64,000 nt of DNA from positions 1-64,000 of the forward strand of contig CAZVNJ010000011.1 of the NCBI GenBank assembly GCA_964628985.1, read 5' to 3'. The notes beneath the pieces were generated by a model that saw only the letters and a program-made list of their open reading frames with translations, did no database searches and had not been told where the DNA came from. Positions 1 through 8,369 of the stretch are shown piece after piece (position 1 is the first letter of the stretch; each line of letters opens with the position of its first letter). This DNA is from SURF-43 sp964628985. GTDB taxonomy: Bacteria > Chloroflexota > Dehalococcoidia > UBA2979. A program made the position numbers and the translations under genes.

Positions 1-818
1 GCGGGCCGCGTGCGGCCGGGACGTGGCAGTCCAACATGGAGAACCCGTACGGCTCAACGCTGATCTCGAACTACGCGATGGTCGCGATGCGCCACATGCA
101 CGAGTACGGGACCACTTCAGAGCAACTGGCGCAGATCGCCGTGGCGACCCGTGCGCATGCGATGCGGAACCCCGAGGCCGTGCAGGCGATGAACGACCTG
201 CAGTTCATGAACGTCCGCGAGATCACGACGCAGGATGTCCTTGAATCGCGCATGATCGCGGACCCGCTTCATCTGCTCGAGTGCTGCATGGTCAGCGACG
301 GTGGGGGCGCGTTGGTCCTGGCCAGCCCCTCTGTGGCGCGCGCGACGAAGAAAAAGCCCGTGTGGGTGATCGGCAGCGGCGAGGCGACCCAGTACCGCCG
401 CAACGGCGGCGACATCACCACCAGCGCCGCGGCCCAGAGCGCCCCGCGCGCGTTTGGTGAGGCCCAGGTGACGCCGGGCGAGATCGACATCGCGATGATC
501 TACGACTCGTTCACAATCACGGTCGCCGTGATGCTCGAAGACCTCGGCTTCTGCAAGAAGGGGGAGGCCGGCCCGTTCGTAGCGGACGGCCACCTGCGAT
601 GGGACAAGCCCGGCCTGACGCTGAATACCGACGGCGGCGGCCTCTCCTCGAACCACCCGGGGATGCGCGGCCTCTTCCTCCTGCTGGAGAGCGCCCGTCA
701 GCTCCGAGGCGAAAGCACATCGCAGGTGCCGAACGCGAAACTCGCGGTGGCCCACGGGAACGGCGGCCTCCTCGGGGGCACGCACGCCGGTGGCACCATC
801 GTCATGGCCGCTGACTAG
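1..818 (+). CDS. Thiolase-like protein (SCP2/lipid-transfer type), C-terminal part
   Basis: The reading frame is open to the left edge, so the N-terminus lies outside the window and only about 270 residues are seen. The sequence carries RHMHEYGTT and the SNHPGMRG segment with the active-site histidine region of thiolases. Near the C-terminus the usual thiolase CxGGG motif is replaced by AHGNGG, as in the SCP-x/lipid-transfer branch. In that branch members act as thiolases or, with a DUF35 partner, as retro-aldolases on acyl-CoA thioesters. A DUF35 protein follows 35 bases downstream, which supports the SCP2-type assignment. The substrate cannot be deduced. Confidence 0.88.
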   Translation, partial: GPRAAGTWQSNMENPYGSTLISNYAMVAMRHMHEYGTTSEQLAQIAVATRAHAMRNPEAVQAMNDLQFMNVREITTQDVLESRMIADPLHLLECCMVSDGGGALVLASPSVARATKKKPVWVIGSGEATQYRRNGGDITTSAAAQSAPRAFGEAQVTPGEIDIAMIYDSFTITVAVMLEDLGFCKKGEAGPFVADGHLRWDKPGLTLNTDGGGLSSNHPGMRGLFLLLESARQLRGESTSQVPNAKLAVAHGNGGLLGGTHAGGTIVMAAD

Positions 819-853
819 ATCTCCGGACAGCCCGTCCTCGAAAGGACCGAGCG

Positions 854-1267
854 ATGCCCAACCGACCTCAACCGACTTTCCCCGAAGCGAACACGCAGGC
901 GTATTGGGACGCCGCGAAACGGGGCGAACTGACGTACCAGGTCTGCCGTGCCTGCTCGTCCGTCGTGTTCACCCCGCGGACGCACTGTCACGAGTGCGGG
1001 GGCGAGGCCCTTGACGTGCGGGTCTCCGCCGGGCTGGGCACGGTCTACACGTACTCGGTCGTCCGCCAGAACCGCGTGCCCGCCTTTGCCGAACTCGGCG
1101 CGTACGCCGTGGCGTACGTGGACCTCGACGAGGGCTTCCGGATGCTGACGAACATCGTCGGTGTCGGTGACCCGACGAAAGACATCAAGGTCGGCCAGCG
1201 TGTGAAGGTCGAGTTTGAGCCGCAGGACTCGGGCGAGTACCCCATCCCGGTGTTCCGCCCGGCCTAG
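854..1267 (+). CDS. Zn-ribbon/OB-fold protein (DUF35 family)
   Basis: This is a 137-residue protein. The N-terminal rubredoxin-like zinc ribbon shows CRAC and CHEC cysteine pairs at about residues 32-35 and 47-50. It is followed by an OB-fold half with GLGTVYTYSVVRQN and VKVEFEPQDSGEYPIPVF. DUF35 proteins bind acyl-CoA and form heteromeric complexes with SCP2-type thiolases. The gene directly follows such a thiolase and has a Shine-Dalgarno-like AAAGGA before its ATG. It is probably the partner subunit of the upstream gene. Confidence 0.9.
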   Translation: MPNRPQPTFPEANTQAYWDAAKRGELTYQVCRACSSVVFTPRTHCHECGGEALDVRVSAGLGTVYTYSVVRQNRVPAFAELGAYAVAYVDLDEGFRMLTNIVGVGDPTKDIKVGQRVKVEFEPQDSGEYPIPVFRPA

Positions 1268-1333
1268 CTGTCCTCGCCCAAGCGCTCAAGGCGGTATCGC
1301 CCGACGCAGTCAGGCGCTGAGGCGTCAGCACGC

Positions 1334-1339
1334 TATCCT
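1334..1339 (+). promoter_or_regulatory. Probable -10 box for the lipoprotein gene
   Basis: TATCCT, the same hexamer seen before the pyr operon, prfA and tRNA-Arg. No good -35 was found. It would give a leader of about 58 bases that contains a GGAAGG ribosome site before the ATG at 1404. Confidence 0.4.
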
Positions 1340-1403
1340 CTCTCCACGCGACCCATGCGGGCGGCTGCGGTTCGTGACCTCGCTCGTCCGGAAGGTGGAC
1401 CGC

Positions 1404-1943
1404 ATGCCTCGCACCCGCACGTCGCTCATCGCAGTCATCGCCTTTGCCGCCCTGATCGTCGCGTGCAGCGATGATCCGGAGCCGGCGGCGACGGCCACGC
1501 CCACGGCGGCGGCGGCCGCTTCGACGGCGACATCCACGGCCACTACGGCGGGCGCCGGGGCTGCAGGCGGAGCCGGGGTTGGTGCCGCCCTCGCTGGCGG
1601 CCGCTTCTGCGGGGACTGGGCCACGCTGGCCTCGCAGAGCGCCAGGCTGACGACCCCGTCCACGTCCCCGGCGGACATCAAGCAGAGCGTGGACACCACC
1701 ACGACCTACCTGAAGACGCTGGGTGACACGGCCCCGTCCGAGATCAAGGCCGACTTCCAGGTCTTCGCGAAGTTCTGGTCCGAGTTCGCGACGGTCCTCG
1801 CCAAGGCAAACTACGACATGATGAAGGTGGCCACCGACCCCGAAGCGCAGAAGGCCATGCAGGCCATGGCCGCCCCGGAGTTGCAGCAGGCAGGCACGAA
1901 CATCACCACCTGGGTCCAGAAGAACTGCACCGCGGGCCGCTAG
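1404..1943 (+). CDS. Putative lipoprotein, unknown function
   Basis: This 179-residue protein has a short positively charged start (MPRTRTS), a hydrophobic stretch and a lipobox ending IVAC at about residue 20. These features predict export and lipid anchoring. An Ala/Thr/Gly-rich linker of about 45 residues follows, then a soluble helical domain with two cysteines (GRFCGDW and KNCTAGR) that could form a disulfide. The ATG at 1404 is chosen because it has a GGAAGG site and starts a proper signal peptide; the frame is open farther upstream. No family is recognised. Confidence 0.75.
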   Translation: MPRTRTSLIAVIAFAALIVACSDDPEPAATATPTAAAAASTATSTATTAGAGAAGGAGVGAALAGGRFCGDWATLASQSARLTTPSTSPADIKQSVDTTTTYLKTLGDTAPSEIKADFQVFAKFWSEFATVLAKANYDMMKVATDPEAQKAMQAMAAPELQQAGTNITTWVQKNCTAGR

Positions 1944-1944
1944 G

Positions 1945-2946
1945 GTGCGAGGGCTGCTCCTGTCCGAGGCGATGGCGAAGCAGCACGCCGCTCTGCTGGC
2001 CCGGCTGCGTGACCCGGCGGCCTCGGACGGCAATCCCATCGAGGCGGTCCTGATCCCGGACGGCGAGAGCGGCGTGCTCCCCGAAGAAACGCTCGGCTCT
2101 ATCCGGGCAGCATTCATCTCCACTGACGTGATCGCCGACGCGCGCCTTGAGCGACGTGGGTTCGGAACGGCGCGGAGGGCGCCAAACCTGGAGTGGTTGC
2201 ACATCGGGTTCGCGGGGACCGATACACCGATCTTTCGCGAACTGATGGCCCGCGGCGTGACCGTCACAAACTCCTCTGGGGCTGCCTCCGAACCGATCGC
2301 ACAGACGGCCATCGCTGGAATGCTGGCCCTCAACCGAGGGTTCCCGCGCTGGATGGCCCTCCAGCGCCGGCATGAGTGGCTGCGCCAGCAGCACTCGCCG
2401 CCGGACCTGCGAGGCCAGACCATCACCGTCGTCGGACTCGGCTCCATCGGCTCACACGTCGCCCGCTTTGCGCGAGCATTCGGGCTTCACGTCGTCGGCG
2501 TCCGTCGGACCCCAGCCGGGCCAACCGACGGGATCGACGAGTGGGTGCCACCCGACCGCCTCCGTGAGGTCCTACCGCGCACCGACTGGCTCGCGCTGAC
2601 CCTGCCGCTGACGCCGCAGACCCGTCACCTCATCGACGGCGAGGCGCTCGCGCTCCTGCCGCGTGGGGCGCACCTGCTCAACGTCGGCCGCGGGGCGCTG
2701 GTGGACGAGGCCGCGTTGGTGGAGTCACTGCGCTCGGGGCACCTCGGCGGGGCCTACCTGGATGTCTTCGAGACCGAGCCACTCCCGGAGTCCTCGCCGC
2801 TCTGGGATCTCGAGAACGTCATCCTGACTCCGCATGACTCAAACGTCTCCGCAGGCAACGCGGGACGCTTCAACACGATCTTCGCGGAACAACTGGAATT
2901 GTGGGCTTCAGGGCGTCCGCTGACTCGCGTGGTGCGAGAGGGTTAG
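1945..2946 (+). CDS. D-isomer-specific 2-hydroxyacid dehydrogenase family protein
   Basis: This 333-residue oxidoreductase has an NAD(P)-binding Rossmann motif, VVGLGSIGSHVARFAR (about residues 160-175). It also has the family signature LLNVGRGALVDEAAL with the substrate-binding Arg, the FETEPLP segment with the catalytic Glu, and ILTPHDS with the catalytic His. These enzymes reduce 2-keto acids or oxidise D-2-hydroxyacids in the cytosol. The start is taken as the GTG one base after the lipoprotein stop; an in-frame ATG at 1972 is an alternative. The exact substrate is unknown. Confidence 0.88.
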   Translation: MRGLLLSEAMAKQHAALLARLRDPAASDGNPIEAVLIPDGESGVLPEETLGSIRAAFISTDVIADARLERRGFGTARRAPNLEWLHIGFAGTDTPIFRELMARGVTVTNSSGAASEPIAQTAIAGMLALNRGFPRWMALQRRHEWLRQQHSPPDLRGQTITVVGLGSIGSHVARFARAFGLHVVGVRRTPAGPTDGIDEWVPPDRLREVLPRTDWLALTLPLTPQTRHLIDGEALALLPRGAHLLNVGRGALVDEAALVESLRSGHLGGAYLDVFETEPLPESSPLWDLENVILTPHDSNVSAGNAGRFNTIFAEQLELWASGRPLTRVVREG

Positions 2947-3002
2947 CGCGGCGGCAGCGGCGAACGCCCGCCGACGAAACAGAGTGGACGCGGGCGGTCG
3001 GG

Positions 3003-3008
3003 TATGCT
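3003..3008 (+). promoter_or_regulatory. -10 box placing transcription start at the ATG of the antiporter gene
   Basis: TATGCT ends six bases before the ATG at 3015, so the expected transcription start is the A of the start codon. No Shine-Dalgarno sequence is present, which fits a leaderless mRNA. No clear -35 was seen. Confidence 0.45.
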
Positions 3009-3014
3009 CCCCCG

Positions 3015-4739
3015 ATGCACGGCCCCGGGTTGTTGGTTGACGTCGCAGTCGCGTTGGCGCTCGCCCTGGCTGGCGGGCTGGGTGCGCGCAGCCTGCGGCT
3101 CTCTCCGGTCGTGGGCTATCTCGTCGCTGGGATGGCGGTCGGGCCGTTCACGCCGGGGTACCGGGCGGACACGGAGACGCTGTACCAACTCGCCCAGGTG
3201 GGTGTCGTCTTCCTGATGTTTGGTGTGGGGCTGCATTTCAACCTACGAGACCTGACTGCCGTGCGGAAGATCGCGCTGCCCGCCGGCATGCTTCAGATCG
3301 TCTCGGTGGCCGCGCTCGCCTGGGTGCTCGCCCTCGCCGTTGGACTGCCCTCGCTCGAAGGCGCGGTGTTCGGGATGGCGATCACGATCTCCAGCACCGT
3401 CGTGCTCGTGCGGAGTCTGGAGGAACGCAGCCTCATCACCTCGATCGCGGGCCGGGTGCTCGTCGGCTGGCTGATTGTCCAGGACTTCGCCACCATCGTG
3501 ATGCTGGTGCTGCTCCCGGTGCTCGCCAGCACGGGTGAGGGCGGCGAACGCTTCGAGGCGCTCCGCTCCGCCGGCCTCGCCGTCCTCTTCGTCGTGGTCA
3601 CCATGGCTGCAGGATCCCGGGCCGTCCCGTTCCTGCTCCGGCACGTTGGGCGCACAGGGTCGCGTGAACTCTTCGTGCTGGTGGTCGTCTGCCTGTCTCT
3701 CGGCATCGCCGTCGGGTCGGAGATCGCCGGTGCGTCCCTTGCCCTCGGGGCATTCATCGCCGGGGTCACCGTGAGCGAGACCGAAGGCAGTCACCAGGCA
3801 GCCAGCGACGTGCTCCCGCTCCGTGACGCCTTCGCGGTCCTGTTCTTTGTCTCGATCGGAATGCTCATCGACCCCGCCACCGTCCTGGAAGAGCCGGCAC
3901 TGGTAGGCATCGCAATCCTCGTCATCGTGTTCGCCAAACCCCTCGTCAGCGGCCTCCTGACGGCGGTGTATCCGGTTCCCGCCCGCGTGGCCTTCGTCAC
4001 AGCGGCGGGCCTGGGTCAGGCGGGTGAGTTTTCCTTCATCCTCGTGGAGGCGGGCCGGCGGCTCGACCTGCTGCAGCCGGCGACATACCAGGCGATCCTG
4101 ACGGCCTCGGTGATCTCGATCGCGTTGAACCCGCTCGCGTTCCGCCTCAGCGGTGTCGTGGAGTCGCGCTTGCGAGAGCAGCCGCGTGTCTGGCACTGGA
4201 TGGACCGCCAGGGCATCGCGCCGCCTGTCCTGACGCCGCCCGCACAGCACGTTGTGATCGCGGGGGCAGGCCGCGTCGGTCGGCTTGCTGGACGAGCGCT
4301 TGAGGAGCTCGGGATCCCACACGTGTACATCGAGGCCACGCTCGAAGACGTGATCGGGATGCAGCACAGCGGCCACACCGCGTACTGGGGCGACGCGGCG
4401 AGCCAGGATGTGCTGGCAGCCGCTGGCATCGCGGACGCGCACATGCTCATCCTCGCCGTGCCCGATGCGGGATCGGCGCGCCTTGCCGCCGCGCACGCAC
4501 GCCAGGCCAACCCGACCATCGCGATCGTCGCACGCGCACACTCGAAGACAGAGGTCGAGGTCCTTCGAAGCGCGGATGTCAACGTCGTCGTCGTACCGGA
4601 GTACGAGGGCGCCGCCACGATCCTGCGCCGGTCGCTCGCGCTGCTCGACTGCGACGCGGACGAGATCGAGCGGGCGTCCAGCCACGCCCTCACGCACGGA
4701 TACGACGACAGCTCCTACGACGCGACTGCGACTCCCTAG
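3015..4739 (+). CDS. CPA2-family monovalent cation:proton antiporter with TrkA-N domain
   Basis: This is a 574-residue membrane protein. The first ~390 residues form about 12 hydrophobic segments of the Kef/CPA2 Na+/H+ exchanger fold (for example SPVVGYLVAGMAVGP near the start). From about residue 413 a cytosolic TrkA-N/RCK Rossmann domain begins with VVIAGAGRVGRLAGRAL; such domains bind NAD(H) or nucleotides and gate transport. It probably exports K+ or Na+ in exchange for protons. The ATG at 3015 begins the first membrane helix, and longer upstream starts would add a non-conserved charged tail. It runs convergently into the next gene with a 15-base gap. Confidence 0.9.
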   Translation: MHGPGLLVDVAVALALALAGGLGARSLRLSPVVGYLVAGMAVGPFTPGYRADTETLYQLAQVGVVFLMFGVGLHFNLRDLTAVRKIALPAGMLQIVSVAALAWVLALAVGLPSLEGAVFGMAITISSTVVLVRSLEERSLITSIAGRVLVGWLIVQDFATIVMLVLLPVLASTGEGGERFEALRSAGLAVLFVVVTMAAGSRAVPFLLRHVGRTGSRELFVLVVVCLSLGIAVGSEIAGASLALGAFIAGVTVSETEGSHQAASDVLPLRDAFAVLFFVSIGMLIDPATVLEEPALVGIAILVIVFAKPLVSGLLTAVYPVPARVAFVTAAGLGQAGEFSFILVEAGRRLDLLQPATYQAILTASVISIALNPLAFRLSGVVESRLREQPRVWHWMDRQGIAPPVLTPPAQHVVIAGAGRVGRLAGRALEELGIPHVYIEATLEDVIGMQHSGHTAYWGDAASQDVLAAAGIADAHMLILAVPDAGSARLAAAHARQANPTIAIVARAHSKTEVEVLRSADVNVVVVPEYEGAATILRRSLALLDCDADEIERASSHALTHGYDDSSYDATATP

Positions 4740-4754
4740 GCATTCTCAACGAGG

Positions 4755-5582
4755 TTACCGAGGTGGGAGCCCGGCATCCGCGACACGCTGCGCGAGTGTC
4801 TTTGCAGTAATCACTCCCATCGTGAGGAAGTCATCGATACAGTGCGCAACGCCGTCCGGCTCGTGGATGGAGACCTCGTGCCCCGCATGTGAGAACACCT
4901 GAAGCGTCGCGTTCGGAAGACGGGCGAAGTCCTTGAGGTTCGCCCCGAGCAGACCGTCAGCCGCCCCGGCGATGACCAGCGTGGGGAGCGTGAGTTCCGC
5001 GAGCCGGTCCCCCACGGAGAGGGTCGCCATCGCCTGCATTCCATCCACGTAGTGGCCGTTGGAGACGCCGAGGACATGGCGCACCCGGTCCTCGAACCAG
5101 TCGTCCGTCTCGGCCTCGGGACGGAAACGCTGAGCCTGGTGGCGAGCCAGCATCATCGGACGGTCGGCCTCGGTGGGTTGCGTCACCGTGCGGCCGATCG
5201 CCGCCGGGAAGCCGTCCGCCGGAATGGCGGCCATGAGGATGAGCCGTTCCACCCGGTCCGGGTAGGTGAGCGCGAGGACGTAGCCGATTCCGCCGCCCAT
5301 GCTGTGCCCGGCGTACGTGACGCGTCCGATCCCCAGGTGGTCGAGCACGCCGACCACGTCCGCGGCGTACTGCTGGAGGTTGTACCCGCCCGCGGTGTAT
5401 TCGCTCTCACCGGTGCCTCGGCACTCCATGAGGATGCACCGATACCGGTCCTGCAGGCGCTCAACCACAGGCATCCAGTTCACGCGGCTCGCGGTGTAGC
5501 CGTGGTGGAACAGGATCGGTGCCCCGGAGCCACGGACGTCGTACCAGAGCCGGGCGCCGTTGACTGTGACGTGAGGCATCAT
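4755..5582 (-). CDS. Alpha/beta-fold hydrolase
   Basis: This 275-residue protein has the full alpha/beta hydrolase layout. It shows an oxyanion-hole HHGYTAS segment, a nucleophile elbow GHSMGG at about residue 96, an acid residue in VIAGAADGLL, and the catalytic His in FSHAGHEVSIHEP. Members hydrolyse esters, lactones, epoxides or C-C bonds. No signal peptide is seen, so it should be cytosolic. The family gives no substrate. It stands alone, and the next minus-strand gene starts 57 bases farther on. Confidence 0.87.
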   Translation of the reverse strand: MMPHVTVNGARLWYDVRGSGAPILFHHGYTASRVNWMPVVERLQDRYRCILMECRGTGESEYTAGGYNLQQYAADVVGVLDHLGIGRVTYAGHSMGGGIGYVLALTYPDRVERLILMAAIPADGFPAAIGRTVTQPTEADRPMMLARHQAQRFRPEAETDDWFEDRVRHVLGVSNGHYVDGMQAMATLSVGDRLAELTLPTLVIAGAADGLLGANLKDFARLPNATLQVFSHAGHEVSIHEPDGVAHCIDDFLTMGVITAKTLAQRVADAGLPPR

Positions 5583-5639
5583 GTCCGCCTTCCGCAGGGT
5601 GGTCTCGCGCGCGGGAGTGTAGCGCTCGGCGGCGCGGGT

Positions 5640-6545
5640 TCAGACAGCGACGATGCGGATCGTCCCGGCATGAGCGCGCAGCCTGACCGTCGGTGCCCCG
5701 GCGTCCGGTTTCCGCAGGTAATCCACCGGCAGGTCGGAGCGGACGGAGCCAGCCCGCGCCTCCGCGTCCACCCAGAACGCCGAGTCAGGGGTTACCGCCA
5801 TGCGCAGGCTACCGGCGCGGGACTCCAGGTCGACCGGTGCATGCACCTTGCCACGCCATTCCACGCCTCCCGCGCGCGTGCGCACCCGGGCGGGCCCGCC
5901 GATGTCCTCCAGCACAACGCGCCCGCCGCGCGCGTCCACATCCACGGCACCATCCGCACTTCGAATGCTTACGGTGCCTCGACGTGCGGTAACCCGGAGA
6001 CCGCCGAGGATCCGCTCGGCATTCACCCGGCCAGCACGAGACTCGATCTGGACATCCCCCTCGACCCCCTCAAGGTTCGCGCTGCCGAGGCGCGTCGAGA
6101 TCCTCACGTTACCTTTGAGGTCGGCGAGGTGGGCCGCGCCGGCGTATACATCGGCCTCCACGGTCGCGCGAAGTCCGGTCACACGGAGGCTGCCTGCGCG
6201 CTGCACGGCCCGCACTTCGACCTCTCTTGGGACCGCGACGCGCAGCGCGATCCGGGTGCCGTGGGTGATACCCAGGTGACGCAGCACCTGCACCAGGGGC
6301 GGATCGTCACGAGGCAGATCTGCGGGGCCAATGGTCAGGGACTCCCGGGCGCCTGTGATGGGCAGCCGCACAGCGTCCAGGCGCGAACGGCCGGCCCGCT
6401 CGTCCTCGGCATCGACTGTGACCTGTGCGGTGATCAGCACGTCGTCACGGTCCTCGCCAACCACCACGAGTTCGCCAGCACGATTCTCGACCACGAGCCG
6501 GCGAGGGGCGGGGGCACGTTCCTCGATGGAACGGTGGTACTGCAC
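5640..6545 (-). CDS. DUF4097-type beta-strand repeat protein
   Basis: This 301-residue protein is built of short repeated beta strands with recurring RAG/RGG turns (SRAGRVNAER, ARRGTVSIRS, ARGGRVVLED, TRAGGVEWRG, SRAGSLRMAV). This is typical of the DUF4097 right-handed beta-solenoid family, whose function is unknown. It has no clear signal peptide or membrane segment. It begins with GTG three bases after the stop of a ribbon-helix-helix gene, so the two are almost certainly co-transcribed and probably co-regulated. Confidence 0.78.
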   Translation of the reverse strand: MQYHRSIEERAPAPRRLVVENRAGELVVVGEDRDDVLITAQVTVDAEDERAGRSRLDAVRLPITGARESLTIGPADLPRDDPPLVQVLRHLGITHGTRIALRVAVPREVEVRAVQRAGSLRVTGLRATVEADVYAGAAHLADLKGNVRISTRLGSANLEGVEGDVQIESRAGRVNAERILGGLRVTARRGTVSIRSADGAVDVDARGGRVVLEDIGGPARVRTRAGGVEWRGKVHAPVDLESRAGSLRMAVTPDSAFWVDAEARAGSVRSDLPVDYLRKPDAGAPTVRLRAHAGTIRIVAV

Positions 6546-6548
6546 GGC

Positions 6549-7040
6549 CTAGCCGATCCAACCTTTGAGGCTTTGACTACCGGCATCACGATCGCGCCCG
6601 TGGCGTCCAGAGGTACGGCCCCGGCGCCCCGCTTCTTGGGAGACGACGCGGGTCAGCCAGGCATTCAGCGACACCCCGGCTTGTTCGGCCGCGATCGCCG
6701 CGATTTCCTTGAGTTCAGAGGGCAGCCGAAGCGTCAGGCGCTCGATCTCGCTGGCATCGAACTCGAGATCCGGCGCGGTACTCGCGTGCTCCATCGGCGA
6801 CAGGGCTTCTACCCGCAGTTCGGGACCGTCGGCGGTATGCACCACTTCGGCGCGGACGGCGCCGCCCGCCACCTCGTTCACCTCGGTGGCAGCACCGCGA
6901 ATCATGGCGACCGCCGCGCCCTCGACGGCTGGCGCAGCCGCCCGCAGGACCCGCTGAAGCCGCGCTCGCTGCGGCTCGTCCTCGATCAGGTCGAGGGCGC
7001 CGTCGAATGCCTCGAGGATGGGGGCAATATCGATCCGCAT
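6549..7040 (-). CDS. Ribbon-helix-helix (HicB/Arc-like) protein paired with DUF4097 gene
   Basis: This is a 163-residue protein. The last ~60 residues contain a ribbon-helix-helix DNA-binding module (LTLRLPSELKEIAAIAAEQ followed by GVSLNAWLTRVV), then a basic Arg/Gly tail. The N-terminal part is acidic and helical, starting MRIDIAPILEAFDGAL. The ATG at 7040 is preceded by an excellent GGAGG site; longer frames upstream lack one. RHH proteins of this type are antitoxins or autorepressors. No toxin gene is visible, and the partner is the DUF4097 gene three bases downstream, so it is more likely a regulator of that pair. Confidence 0.72.
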   Translation of the reverse strand: MRIDIAPILEAFDGALDLIEDEPQRARLQRVLRAAAPAVEGAAVAMIRGAATEVNEVAGGAVRAEVVHTADGPELRVEALSPMEHASTAPDLEFDASEIERLTLRLPSELKEIAAIAAEQAGVSLNAWLTRVVSQEAGRRGRTSGRHGRDRDAGSQSLKGWIG

Positions 7041-7158
7041 GGTGGCCTCCAGAGGCGGGTTCGTCGGTGGCGTCATTATGACACCACATGGCGTCACCCG
7101 CGAGCGTAGTTGTTTGCCGGGGCGCATCCGCGTCGCCATACTCCGGCCCGGAGGTTCG

Positions 7159-8361
7159 ATGCCCGCATCACCGACTGCCCTGCCCTCCTCCATCGCTGGG
7201 CTCACCGCCGAGTGGCTCACAGCCGCGCTCCACGAGGGTGGGTCGCTCCCGGCCGGCACAGTCGTCACGTCCTTCCAATCCCAGCGTCTTGGCGTCGGCG
7301 AAGGATTCCTGGGCGAGCTGGCACGCATTCGCCCGACCTATGACGGCCCAGCGGATGGTGCGCCGGCTTCGTTCATCGCAAAACTCCCTTCGCCGCTCCC
7401 CGCCAACAAGGCACTCGGTGTGATGTTCACGGCCTACGAGCGTGAGATCCGCTTCTACCAGGAACTCGCGGGACTGGCCGACCTCCCGATGCCGAGGTGC
7501 TACTTCGGCGGACTCGACCCGGCCTCAGCAGTCGACCGTGCCGCCGAGGCGCTGATCCAGCGTCTCCCACCCCGTCTCACGGCGAAGGTCCTGGAGCGGG
7601 TGATGCGGCAGGCGGGGAAGAGCAAGCGGCGCTTCGCCTTGCTCATCGAGGACCTCGAAGGCCTGCGCATCGGGGACCAGGTACGAGGAGTGACGGTGGC
7701 CGAGGCGGAGTGCGCACTGCGCACGCTGGCACGGTTCCATGCGGCGTACTGGGAGAGCGCGGCGCTGAACCGCCCGTGGCTCGCGCATGCTGACACAAGC
7801 GCCGACATCGCCCACGAGATGTTTCGACGCGCCCGCCCCATCCTGGAGGCTCGCTTCGGTGACCGGATCTCACCCGAGTCCCACCGCATCCTCGAATGGG
7901 CCGAGGTGAACGGCCCCGCCCTCCTCAGGCGACTGGCGGCGGCGCCGCGGACGCTGAACCACGGTGACTACCGCGCGGACAACATCTTCTTCGACAGTCC
8001 CCTCGGCGAGGCCGGAAACGTGACGATGATCGATTTCCAGGCGCTCACCGTGGGCTGCCCCATGATCGATGTGGCGTACTTCATCCGGCCGAATATGGAT
8101 CCCACCGTCGCGAACGCCTCCGAGCAGCACCTCGTGGAGGCCTATCACGCGGGTCTCGTCGAGGCGGGCGTCCGGGGGTATTCCATCGAGCGATGCCGTG
8201 AGGACTACACCCTGGCGAGCCTCTGGGTGATCCACCGCGGGGTCATCCTGATCGGGACCCTCGACCTCTCCAACGAGCGAGGGATGGAGATGGTGGACCG
8301 CGCCGTGGAGCGCGCCATGCAGGCGACGCCTCAAATCGACCTCGGGGTAGTGCGTTTCTAG
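7159..8361 (+). CDS. Phosphotransferase of the aminoglycoside/ecdysteroid kinase-like superfamily
   Basis: This 400-residue cytosolic kinase-fold protein carries the Brenner motif LNHGDYRADNIFF (about residues 270-282) with catalytic Asp and Asn. It is followed by the metal-binding MIDFQ motif. Length and layout fit the EcKinase/DUF1679-like branch of the APH superfamily. Substrates of bacterial members are mostly unknown, and there is no evidence here for antibiotic resistance. The ATG at 7159 follows a CGGAGG site; in-frame sequence upstream of it is not family-like. Confidence 0.8.
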   Translation: MPASPTALPSSIAGLTAEWLTAALHEGGSLPAGTVVTSFQSQRLGVGEGFLGELARIRPTYDGPADGAPASFIAKLPSPLPANKALGVMFTAYEREIRFYQELAGLADLPMPRCYFGGLDPASAVDRAAEALIQRLPPRLTAKVLERVMRQAGKSKRRFALLIEDLEGLRIGDQVRGVTVAEAECALRTLARFHAAYWESAALNRPWLAHADTSADIAHEMFRRARPILEARFGDRISPESHRILEWAEVNGPALLRRLAAAPRTLNHGDYRADNIFFDSPLGEAGNVTMIDFQALTVGCPMIDVAYFIRPNMDPTVANASEQHLVEAYHAGLVEAGVRGYSIERCREDYTLASLWVIHRGVILIGTLDLSNERGMEMVDRAVERAMQATPQIDLGVVRF

Positions 8362-8369
8362 GGGACGCC

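Noticed and set aside
6549..7040. RHH gene as half of a toxin-antitoxin system
   Set aside because: The neighbour is a beta-solenoid protein, not a recognisable toxin.
7159..8361. Phosphotransferase as an antibiotic-resistance gene
   Set aside because: The APH fold alone does not show this. Length and layout fit EcKinase-like proteins, and there is no resistance context.
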